From Atherix ibis (lineage: Eukaryota; Arthropoda; Insecta; Diptera; Athericidae), in the NCBI GenBank assembly GCA_958298945.1, contig OY282609.1:54966220-55030219 (forward strand): a stretch of 64,000 bases of DNA. The letters run 5' to 3'. Made by a program: the position numbers and the translations under genes. Of the stretch, positions 11,512 through 22,699 are shown one piece after another. Position 1 is the first letter of the stretch. Every line of letters starts with the position of its first letter. The notes under the pieces were generated by a model. The model was not told where the DNA came from. It worked only from the letters and a program-made list of their open reading frames with translations, and did not search any database.

Positions 11512-12794
11512 TTTTCAAAATGTATCGCGAATTTTGAATTTCCTCGGGTAACGTATATTCGATTTTCGATTTTTTGTGGTGTTATGTTGGTACTCATATC
11601 TCTCACTTATGCCGAGAAGTTTAGCCATTTTGAATGTTCATTTAATTTTTGACAGCTGCTTTGCTTGCACGTGTTTTGGCTCGTCTTCGATTTTTGCCCA
11701 TTCCAAAAAATTGATCAAAGAATCTGTATCAAATTTTGTGTGAAAAACTAAATTAAGTGCGTGGACGCATTCCAAATATTGACTGTGACATATGATGAAG
11801 CTACCTTGGACCGAAGAAATGTTAATCGGTGGTACAAAATGTTCTCAGAGGGCCCAGAAGATGTGAACGACGAAAAGTGTGCCAGACGCCCGAACACGTC
11901 AACAACAGACGAAAACATTCATGAAGTGAAGAAAATATTATTGACCAATCGTCGAAATTAGAGAAGTTGCTGAGGACTTAAACATATCGATTGGGTCATG
12001 CCATTCGATTTTTACCAATAATTTGTGCGTGAGACGGGTCGCCGCGAAATGCATACCAAAATTGCTCAATTTCCACCAAAAACCGCATCGCATTAACATT
12101 GCTAAGGAATTGTTGGACACTGTCCGCGACGAACCAAATTTGCGCCAGAGGGTTTTAACTGGTGACGAATCATGGGTTTATGGTTATGACATGGAAACCA
12201 AAGCTCAATCATACCAATGGAAGCTACCGCACGAGCCAAGACCGAAAAAACCGCGCCAAGTTCAGTCGAATGTGAAGGTTTTGCTTACAGTTTTCTTCGA
12301 TTGAAGGGGCTTGGTGCATCATGAGTTCTTGCTACAGGGTAGAACGGTCAATAAGGAATATTACCTGCAAGTTGCGTGAAGCAATCCGCCAGAAACGCCC
12401 GGATTTGTGGAGGAACAAAAATTGGATTTTGCACCATGATAACGGCCCTGCTCACACATCTTTTGGCCAAAAACAACACATTCATAATGCCGCAGCCACC
12501 GTATTCCCCAGATCTGGCCCCTTGTGACTTTTTCTTGTTCCCGAAACTGAAGAGTCCCATGAAAGGACGACGCTACGCTACGATTGAGAAGATTAAGACG
12601 GCATCGAACAAGAAGCTGAACAAGATCACAAAAAATGATTTTTTGAAGTGCTTCGAGGATTGGCAAAAACGTTGGCACAAGTGTATAATATCTGGTTGGG
12701 ATTACTCTGAAGGGGACAAAATAGACATTCATGAATAAATAAATAATTTTTGAAAAAACACAAAATTCGCGATACTTTTTGAACAGACCTCGTA
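11512..12794 (+). mobile_element. Mariner family A, longest copy
   Basis: The 3' end shows the inverted repeat clearly (TACTTTTTGAACAGACCTCG then TA, 12771-12794). The 5' end is eroded (TTTTCAAAATGTATCGCGAA from about 11512) but in place. At about 1283 bp this is the only A copy in the window that keeps the N-terminal half of the transposase region. It serves as the reference for the deletions in the copies at 47.5 and 53.6 kb. Confidence 0.9.
11703..12738 (+). pseudogene. Family A mariner transposase, dead
   Basis: The fragmentary frame starts around KIDQ (11707), continues DAFQILTVTYDEATLDRRNV (11764 on) and TSTTDENIHEVKKILLTNRR, and after a frameshift into the second helix-turn-helix (REVAEDLNISIGSC). 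The first catalytic block is intact: LTGDESWVYGYDMETKAQS near 12157-12210. KVLLTVFFD is followed by a TGA (12302). The second block HHDNGPAHTS (about 12435-12464) is intact but followed by a deletion of roughly 20 bp with frame change. The third block, PPYSPDLAPCDFFLFPKLK, is at 12495-12550. The C-terminus ends GWDYSEGDKIDIHE and TAA (12736-12738). In related complete proteins the two last Asp are 34 residues apart. Not functional. Confidence 0.9.
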
Positions 12795-13019
12795 TCTTCT
12801 CAACAAAAAAAAAAGAGATAAAGTGCAAAATTAATCAATATTTTGTCAAATATCTCTTGTTCGTGAGACATCGAGTCAACTAAGTTCTTGCATTAATATT
12901 AACTGAGATAGCCTTCCCTGCAAATTTTTTTTTGGCAATGTTTCATTTTAGAAAATGTGTCCTTCGAATAGTTATCCTGTTGCATCACCTATTTAAGTGA
13001 AATTTTATTACATCACCTA

Positions 13020-13648
13020 TTGGAAAATTTCGATCCGGCAATTTTGATCTCGAAGAGGCACTATGTTCTGGAAGGTCAGTTGAAGCTGATGAAGACACAA
13101 TAAAGGTATTAATTGATGCAAACCAATGAGATCGCTGAGAGATTAAATTTATCGAATTCGATCGTTCATGATCATTTGAAATGGTTAGTTTTAATCTCAA
13201 AGCTCGACAAATGGGTTCCTCATCTTCTTACGGAAAACAATTTGTGCTGTCGCATTGACGTTTGTGATTTGCTTCTCAAACGTCAAGAAAATGATCCATT
13301 TTTAAAGCGTATCATTACTGGGGACGAGAAATGGGTTGTCTACAAAAATGTTAAGCGCAAAAGCTCCTGGAGTAGAAAAGATGAACTGTCTCAAAGCACT
13401 TCGAAAGCCAATATTAATCGAAAAAAAGGTTATGCTATCTGTTTGGTGGGATTTCAAAAGAATCGTTTATTTTGAGCTTCTACCGAGCAACACAACGATC
13501 AATTCTAAAGTATACTGTCAACAGTTGGACAAATTGAATGATTCACTTAAAGAAAAAAGGCCGGAATAAAATATTAATTCACTATAAGAAAATTGTCTTT
13601 CATTTCTATTGTATAAAAAAAACGAAATTACTTTCCGAACAACCCAAT
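13020..13648 (+). pseudogene. Truncated mariner G (Hsmar2/mellifera-like)
   Basis: Shifting frames read (K)FRSGNFDLEEA, then EADEDTIKVLIDANQ, the helix-turn-helix EIAERLNLSNSIVHDHLKWL (about 13128-13190), KLDKWVPHLLTENNLC, and RQENDPFLKRIITGDEKWVV with the first catalytic Asp (about 13320). It goes on to KVMLSVWWDFKRIVYFELLP and KLNDSLKEKRPE, where it stops (TAA, 13567). The second and third catalytic Asp are absent. The 3' terminal repeat remains at 13621-13648 (CGAAATTACTTTCCGAACAA, then CCCAA), so an internal deletion removed the catalytic C-terminus. No 5' terminal repeat was found; the left side looks truncated. The N-terminal DNA-binding part resembles the Hsmar2/mellifera type of mariner. 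Confidence 0.8.
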
Positions 13649-13659
13649 ATATATAATAG

Positions 13660-16600
13660 TACAGATCATATCCACAAACATATTTTTTAGCATTTATGTC
13701 ATAATTTCATTTGATCATGTCATAATTTTCCATATTGAATAAAAATGCATTTGTTAGAATTGTGAATAAAATTAAATCGAATTTGATTCATTTCAGTGAA
13801 CTTTAACATTTTAATTAGTACAAATTTAACATTTTCAAAAAAAAAAATTGTATTGAAAAACACAGCTCAAAGAACTTTTTTCAGAAAAAAAAACCACCAA
13901 CTTTGCAATATTGCCAAATCCTAAATCGATTCTTCTAAATTTTTGCTGCTCTTTTATAATCTTCTTAATTAATGGCATTCGATTCATTTGGATTTATTTT
14001 ATTTTATTCTAATTTGTTGTGATTATTTTCAACTGTCTCACGAAAACAAATAAAATATTAATTGATGCAAATAAGCACAATTAAAATTATGGCAACTATA
14101 GATTCGATTCTTCTCCATTACTTCAAAAAAGTCATGAAATCTTCAAATGTCTTTTTAAGAAATGTTCAAACCAGTTAACGACACAAAAAAAACCTATAAA
14201 GTACATCGAACGAAATTTATGTTCACTTTTTTTGTTATTCAATTCTCGCTAAATTTCATCCGAACACATAATAAACTTTCAAGGCGATTAATGAATTAAA
14301 ATAAATTACTAAATATAATTCGCTAGTGTCCTTTTTTCTAACGAGAGATATCTATCTACAATATATGATAGAAAAAGTAACTTGACTGCGATTTGATGAC
14401 TGAAATTGGAAAATTTTGTTCAGAAAGAGACAAATTGAAGAACATAATAAAAAAGAGGATATTTTAAAAAAATAATGGAAATAAGTAGATATTAAGGAGA
14501 GGGGGAAAATGAAAGATAACAAAACATGAATGGCATTATAGGAAAAAAGTAGGTATTACAAAAGAGAAATTCGTAGAAAATAGGCAAATCGAGACGCCAT
14601 TCCAATTGAACTTGAAACTGGGTTTGGGTAGTTAATAAGGAACCCTTTCATTCCATTACAATTCCACCCAATCGAAGATTTTACCGATTACCATATAACA
14701 ATATAGCATATTTTGGCTTTTGTATATAATTTCGTTCATCCTTTGCTCGTCCTCCCCTTTCACACAACCTAATAAAATATAAGGATATTCAGCCTATAGT
14801 ACTTTTTATCCAATCTCTTCTGTCTTTTATCCACAAACTCTTATTCTTGGCCATCTTTGAATGCCTACTGGCTTTCTAAGAAGTTGTCTTTCTAAGGCCA
14901 TCGCATCAATTACTCGATATTGATCGATATCCTCTCAAATACAATCAAAATACTTATTTAGAGATATGAAAAAGAAGAGTATTACGAAGAGTATGAAGAA
15001 AAATAACACTGCAGATATAGAAAAAGTATCTTAATAAATTGAAGCAATAGGAAGAAAGGTAAAAGAAATAACAACAAAGAAATAAAAGGAAAACTGGAAT
15101 TCTATAGTACTTGTAGCTAGAAAATGATAACAAGGATTAAATACTCTCTCTCTCTGTTCTTGTTCTTGTCATTGACTCCTGTTTTTATTGTGTATTGGCA
15201 TGAAATTTAAATAAAATGATCTTAACCGTGGAAGGTCTCCTATTCAAGGTTTGTTTCTAGTTGTTTTGTCGATTTCTGAAAGAGCTGATGTTCGAAAATT
15301 ATTCGTATTATTATTATTGTTATTTTATTCCTACTCAAAAGGATTTTTTCTTTTTCTGTTGATTGGTTTTTTGTAGTAATATACCAAAGGGTGGTTATAT
15401 AATTTTTTTCTTTTTGGTGTAATATTTTAACATATTTTATAATATTAAGAATTCAGACAATTGCTCTAAAATTTGCTGTTGATGGTAATTTAAATCGATT
15501 CACAAAATACAGTGCTACAAATAATACATAACCAAAGATAACAATACAGGATGTTTCCCATTGAAGAATAGAATTTTTGTTTGTGTTTATTTTAAAATAT
15601 TTGAATAAAGTTCCTTTTTAAGAACACGGCAAATATGAGTAGGGAAATTTAGGCTTTCGGTTTCTGAAAAAAAAAAATTTACCCAAGAGGTCAAATTTAC
15701 CCAAAATAAATAAATCTTTATGGCAAAAAGCCATGAAGAAATCAGAAAAAATTTCAAGTCGATCAATACTATTCTTAGTATATAAAGACTTCCCCAATGA
15801 ACTAATTAAATTTCAAAACACATTTTGTTATGAATAAATTAAAAAGTAACCAGACAATAAAATATTTCTATTTGAAAGATAATAAATCGGTAATCCTCCT
15901 CCAGGTTTCTAGGACGTGAAGTAAACAAAACCCAGAGGAACAAGAAAAATAATTTTTCAATATTTCTCTTAATTTCAGTAAACTTCAGTGGTCCTCTATT
16001 CTACTTCATTATATTTTTTCTGTCCCTCTTAGAGAAAAGAGAATTTCTCATGTAAATAGTAGTAGTAGATGGGATAAAAAAAATTATCGAAAGTTTTTTT
16101 TTTACAAAAGTTATTAAATTAAATGAGAAACGTGATATAAATTTTTAACATTGATATATTTTTTTGTTGAAAGTTTCTATTTTACAAAAAAATACATTTC
16201 ACGAAAAAATTCTACTTACATTTTTAATGATGAAAATAGTAGAAAAACTGTACTAATAAATTCTGATCACCTTTTAAATTAATAAAGAAGAAACAATTTT
16301 TTTTTTAAAGATATTCCATGAACAAAAATCTATTAAAAACTTTTATAATATCAAATAAGAAAGAATAAATTCAATATTTTTTTTTCGAAATAGAATTTAT
16401 GTAAATGTAACAAGAAAAATTTGTCAAAGAAAAATTTTCGACTAAAAGTGACTTAATTTGGACGGATTATTAGAATAATGCTGAACAAGTAATTTATCAG
16501 TTTAAAGGTGGATACAAAATATCTTTATAGAAATATCTCTACCCAGAAAAACTCTACTTTTCATAGTGATTAAAAGCAAAACGATTTACATCCCAAAATA

Positions 16601-19000
16601 CTATCTGTGATTTTTTGGTAAAATTTCACTTTTATTGAGGAGAAGAAAATTTCCCCCTTCTCATCAATTTAATCATCACTAACAGCCTTCTTTACAGTAA
16701 AGAATTCACATATTCACAAAAACAGTATTTTGAACTGAAGCAAACTTTTCTTGTCACTCTTTTCTTTCCAATCAGGACTTTTAAAAATAGATACAAATGC
16801 TTTAAAGAAATAAAAAGATTTATGAGAAAAATACAATAAATTAAAAATGTGATTTAGAAGAAGCAACAGAATAACTATTGCCCATATTTAAAATAACTGC
16901 CACAACCTATAATTTTTATTTTTTACTAGAAAGCTCTCCTACACCTAATAACTCTTTTCCAATTCCTCTATCGAATTTACTAAAAATAACTAATATGCTC
17001 CATAAAATTTAATTGCTCCCTCCAACTTACTATCGACCAGTTATATTAAGTAAAATGGGAATGCCGACTCACATTTAAAATGAAGTTCCCAAATGACCTC
17101 ATGGTCATGACGCTACAAAATGGCATCTTAGCTCTTATCTCAAAGACCTACTATACAAAAAAGCAACAAAAAAAGCAAAACAAATGGTATTCATTTGGGC
17201 AATAAATTTATTTAGGAAAAAAAAATATTTCAAAAATTATTTCAAGTTTATTAACAGAAACCAAAAAATTTTCAGTTCGAAAAATCGTCAATATTTAAAG
17301 AATAAATGACAGGACATTTAACAAAATACAGAAAAATAAATACTTGAAAATTTTTAATACAAAAGCATTTTCCGTTTCTGGTTTATTGCGGAAATTAAAA
17401 TCCCGTTTTATGTCTTTCGCTGAAATTTAAAAAGCTTCAATATAAAAAAATCTGATTTCCATTTGTGAAAAATAAAAACTAATTTATTTTGTCGTCAAAA
17501 TCTATATAATATCTGTAGAATTATTTTTAAAAAAACGAACGGCTTTCAGAATTAATAAAATAAAATAAATACGAAAAATACGAAATTTTTTTCTTGACTT
17601 TTGATAAATGCATCTAATAAACTATTCATTATAAACTAAATTCACAGAACACCCGCAACTATCATTAATAAATGGATTTTGTTCAGATTTTTGATAAAAA
17701 CGTATACTTCCGTAACAATCGATTAATTATAGTAGATAATAAACCAACTAAATATTAGTTATTTCATAAAAAGGATGACCGAGAAAAACATAAATTTAAT
17801 TTGAATTAAATTTTTTTTGTTTACGGCGAAAGTTTGAGTAACAAAACAATAATACTCGTAGTTGCTGAGTTTTAGGAGAAATTAAAATTTAAAAGTTAGA
17901 AAGTTTGAAAAAATAACAGAATAATTAAATTTATTTAATTTTTTTTAAAATTTTTTTTTCTTAAATTTTGTAAGTTCTCCAATTGCATGTGCATTAATTA
18001 TGAATGTGGTCCATATTAAAGACTAAATTTCTGTAGAAATATTATATAATAATTTTCCATAAATAAAAAAAAAATTCTTTTAGTTGCCTTTTGTACAATG
18101 CCTGACTAGAAATTTCCTCAAACCGTACAAACCTCATTTGTACACTTTTATTTTGAAATTATGAAAATTGAAAATTCGCATGCAAAAGAAACAATTTTTC
18201 AAGAAATGTTAATGTTTGCACATTAGTTACATTCGTGACTCTAACAATGTTTATTTTCGTAAAGTGTCTTCAAAAACAAAACAATTCCAACAAATGCAAC
18301 TAATGCGCTACTTGAAGCGTACATTTTCAAACTATTGTATATCTTTGCTCTGCACTTCTTCACTTATAACTTCAGAAGAAACTCCCTTGGAAGAAAGGAT
18401 TTAGAATTTTGTTTTCTTTTCATGGGTAATAATGTACGACAGTTTCTAGGACATTAACTTCAGGCTGTTTATTTCTGGGCGACAACAACATCAAGTTTTT
18501 ATTTCATTTTTTTTTTTATTAACAACCAGAAAAATAATGTAATTTTCACTTAAAAGTTGCTTAAGAGAAAAGTTATGTAAATCCTTTTACTTACTTTCTA
18601 AAAACTGGTAAATTGTACTGAACATGGTATTTAAGGGATATTTTCACTTTAACAAATTTTAATGAAAGGGCTCATTTTCGAAGTGGTTGCCTCTCGCATT
18701 GAGGACAAACTATAATCATCTATTACAATGTTTTTTTTTGTTTGTTATTGTGCTTTGGTAGAAGTTTATTCCTTCCGCACACCTATATACACTCTGAAAA
18801 TACTTCCATCTCTTATAAAATATTAAAAATAACTGGTTCATTTTACATCTTTCTATTTACATCTTTCTTTAAAAAAAGTGGATTAAAGTACCCCTGACAA
18901 GAGAAGACAAGACCTCATTAAAAATAATTTATGTATTAAATAAAATGCATTTTATTATTTAATTATTTGTGGTTTAGAAAATACGTAGCAAATTTGTTTA
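13660..19000. other. Long A/T-rich stretch without recognised genes
   Basis: I found no coding signal, transposon end or RNA gene. Open frames are short and low-complexity (for example 18216-18404). The stretch consists of A/T runs and short purine- or pyrimidine-rich blocks and may be intronic or intergenic. Confidence 0.5.
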
Positions 19001-19009
19001 TTTTTTATT

Positions 19010-22000
19010 TGCAATTTGGTGTCGACAGTCTAGAAAAGCCACAGAAAAAAATTTATATACAATCTTAACAATTTTTAAGAGATAATTCATCACAATCCAA
19101 ATTTGCGTTAACAAGTTTTGAAAAGATACAAATTTTTAAAAACAATTTTCTGTTATATAAAATTTAAAAAAATGCAAACTTATTAAGCACTTGCATCTTT
19201 CCAAAAAGGATATATACGAAAGAGTCGAAAAAAAAACATTTTTTCAATAGTAAAAAAAAAACGAAAGAGAAATATTTGTAACACTGTACAATTTTCCTTT
19301 TGAATGAACCAATTAGAATTGTCCTCAAAAACATTAAAATTAACTAATGACCACCCGTTAAGTTTGATTTGACATAACAGTTCATGGACAATAACTATTA
19401 ACCAATCAAGGTTGGGATGATCTTTCGATTTCTACCTGTGCTTAGCAATCAATTGACGTCTCATCTCTCAAACGTAATTTTTGCTTCCAACCGATTATGG
19501 GCTTCTAGTAGATCACCAGTATTTGCCATTTAAATAATGTTCACAAAAATTTAAACGCGCAGGTGCCGTAACCATTCTTGTATGCGCGCAACTAATCTTA
19601 TTTTAGGACAAAAGAGTGAGAGGTACCCCTTAAAAATTGAGAGTAGATTTCACACGGGTTAACAAAACATACAGTGAGAGTTGCTAATCAGCTGGAAGAT
19701 GAGAGAGGACTCATATCATTTCTTTATATCATTTTCGCACGCTCGGAGAATAAAATAAATTCTCTGATATGCATTGGAAATGGGAGAGAAAATCACCCTC
19801 TCTTTATATCTATCTCCTTCGCACTTCCATGTGTTATTAGTGCATTCATAGTAAGATGACATTTTACCTTACATCGATTGACAACACAGTCAAATAACAG
19901 TAATTTCAGCTATTTTTGATCAAAGTTACTCGTAGCACAGGATGTATCAGCGAATTCAACTGATTTTAAATGTGTTACTTTGTAAAAAATATGCCAAATT
20001 ATTTGTTGGATAATATTCTAAATTTTAAAAATAAACCTATATAAAAATATCAACAAGAAAATTTATTTTAAAACATTGCAATTTAGTGTCGAAAGTCTAA
20101 GAAATTTGAAATAAATTCTTAAACATTTTTTAGACATAATTTATGACAATAAAAATTTCTCTGAAATTGTTTTGGTAAAAATAAAATTTATAAAAATAAT
20201 TTTCTTTTATATAAACTAATAAAAATGCGGATTTATTAAACACCTTATGCGCACGAATTTTTTTCAGAACGACTCAACTCGGGAAGGTTCTAAACACAAT
20301 TTTTCAATATTAAAAAATAAAAGAGAAAATATTTTTTGTGCCGTTTGCTGTTTAGATCGGAGTTAATTGACAGTTGACGAATTAACTGTTTGTTGGGTAC
20401 GAATGAACTTTAACAAAAAAAATTTACCTCCTAACGATTATGGTGGCCGGGTGATTCAACAACTTTTTCCTAGCAATTTAATTTTTAAAAAAATTAGTTT
20501 TAAACCACGTCTAGGTTTAGACAAGGAGACAGATTGAGAATTATTATTTTCTTTTAGGGGTGGGGTTTATTAGAGTGAGGAAGAGGCCTTCAACACTATA
20601 CGATCGAAGAGAAACGTGATTGCAATGGTATTCGACAGTATCAAAATTTGGAGAAATAAAAAATTTGTAATGACAACGCTGAGAGTTATTCAATAAACTC
20701 CGAGATGTATCCTCTCTGAAACGTTATTTTTGCTTCCAACCGATTATGGGATCCTAGTAGATCACCAGCACTTTTCATTTAAATGGTCACGGAGAACGAG
20801 CTACAATTAGCGTGTGCGAGACGTCATTCTTGGATAAGAGAGTGAGCGACACAGCGTAAAAAATGAGAGTGACATTATTGACAAGTTATCAAAACATATT
20901 CTTCATATATAGTTTATTTCTTTATGCGGTTCGCATAACGAATCTGGCAGAAATGCTATTAGCCTTGAGTTTTAATAGGTGAGAAAAGTTGGCAATTTTT
21001 AATTATATCGATTAAGAACCTATTTAAAAAACATATGCCATGGAACCAATAATGAAGTCAGTTAGACGAAGATAACCAAAAAATATTATTGCGAATGAAA
21101 ATCGAAAATATTTTTGACGGAAATATTTGTAAGCGATCTTAATTTATTTGATATGATATTTTTTAAATGCTTAGAAACATTCTGGAAATTTAAATTAAAA
21201 CAAAAACAAATTATAAAATGATATGATTTTTTCCAATAGAATGAATTTACCTAAAAACCGTGAAGATAATTTAATGACCACCCTTTAAGTTTGATTTGGC
21301 ATAACAGTTATTGAAATCTGTCTACCTACTCTCCGTTTATTAAGAATTGAATGATTAACCAATCAGAGTAAGAATTTTCGTTCGATTTCTAACTGCATTT
21401 AGCAATGAATTGACAAAACATATGAGATGTGTCGTCTCTCAAACGTAAGTTTAACTTCTTACCGATTACGGGCTCCTAGTAGATCACCAGCACTTTCATT
21501 CAAGCAGTGCACGAAAATTTATGACGCATGCGCGGAACAATTCTTGTAAGCACGCAACTTATCTCTTTCTGGGATAAGAGAGAGAGCGGAACAGCCTATA
21601 ATGTGGAGTGCATTTGCGATAAGTTAACAAAAGGGAGTAAATGTTTCGAATCAGCTGTTAGATGGAAGAGGATTCGTGTCATATTTTCACATTTTAGTGA
21701 TTTTCGCACGCTCAGAGAAAAAAAACTAATGGATTAGAAACGTGAGCGAAAATCACCAGTTATTTTTATCTATCTCTCTCGAACTTATATAACGACGGTT
21801 GACATTTTATGTTATTTCGATCGACACCAAATTTTTTCTACACAACTAAATATTAGTAATTAAATAATTTAATTTCAACGAATATAACCGACTTGAAATG
21901 CGTAATTTTGTATAATTCTATATTCTAATGACAAGGTCATATAAAGTGTTAAATAAGAAAAAATATGTTTTAAAACATTTCTGTTTTCAATTTTTGTGTC

Positions 22001-22660
22001 GAAAGTTTAGATATGTCACACAAAAAATATGTAATTTGAAAATTACAATAAAAATTTGTCTGCCATAGTTTTGACAAAAATAAAATTTTTGAAATTTTTA
22101 TATAGATACTAATAAAAATGCGAAGTTATTAAATACCTTATTTATTTCTTAACTACTCCATGCAAAAAGTTGCTCATTTTTAAACTTGAAAGACATATTT
22201 TTTCAATAGTAAAAAACGAAAGAGAAAATATTTTTGGTCTCGTTTGTTGTCTGGATCGGAGAGTAACATAAATTAACAATTTACGAATTAATAGATTTAA
22301 AATTTCAGTGCACTTCACACAACTCAATCTCAAATAAGAGTTTTTGAATGAATTTTACTGAAAATTTTACCACCTGACGATTATGCTGACCTGGTGATTT
22401 GCCAGCACTTCTTTACAGTAAATTTAATGTCAAAAAATTATGTTTAAACCACGAATGTTAAACAGATTGAGTTTGGGCGGAGTTTAAAGGCCGAGTTTTC
22501 TTTCTGTGCACTCAGAAAGAAAAACACGATGGACAGTTAATATTTGCAATGGTTTTCGACAGTTTTGAAATTTGCAGAGGTGAAAAATCGTCACTTATTG
22601 TATTGAGAACGCTGAGAGTTTTGTGATTGATTAATAAACTCCGAGAATTTTTACTTTCTG
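19010..22660 (+). repeat. Old large direct repeats, non-coding, three blocks in partial order
   Basis: Similar blocks recur in the same orientation. Block a (GTGTCGA.AGTCTA, later ATAAAAATGCG.A.TTATTAA, then TTTTTCAATA) occurs at about 19020-19290, 20070-20345 and 22000-22230. Block b occurs at about 19345-20060 and 21271-21980, with a partial copy near 20720-20890. It contains TGACCACCC.TTAAGTTTGA, AGTAGATCACCAGCACTTTC and TTTTCGCACGCTC.GAGAA. Block c (CGATTATG....C..GGTGATT, later AACGCTGAGAGTT then AATAAACTCCGAGA) occurs at about 20345-20705 and 22245-22650. The order gives two long units of about 1.9 kb spacing. Divergence is substantial but short stretches are nearly identical. No open frame is shared, so this is not an obvious gene duplication. 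Confidence 0.7.
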
Positions 22661-22699
22661 ATATTTCTGGTGGCCGAGTGAATCACTCGTATTTGTAGT

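Noticed and set aside
12361..12828. 155-codon minus-strand frame over the A element, and similar long antisense frames at 47792-48262 and 53787-54446
   Set aside because: They are antisense shadows of the family A transposase and recur only because the sense sequence is repeated.
19010..22660. CRISPR-like or satellite array
   Set aside because: The repeats are long, few, diverged and irregularly spaced, with no short repeat/spacer pattern and no short monomer.
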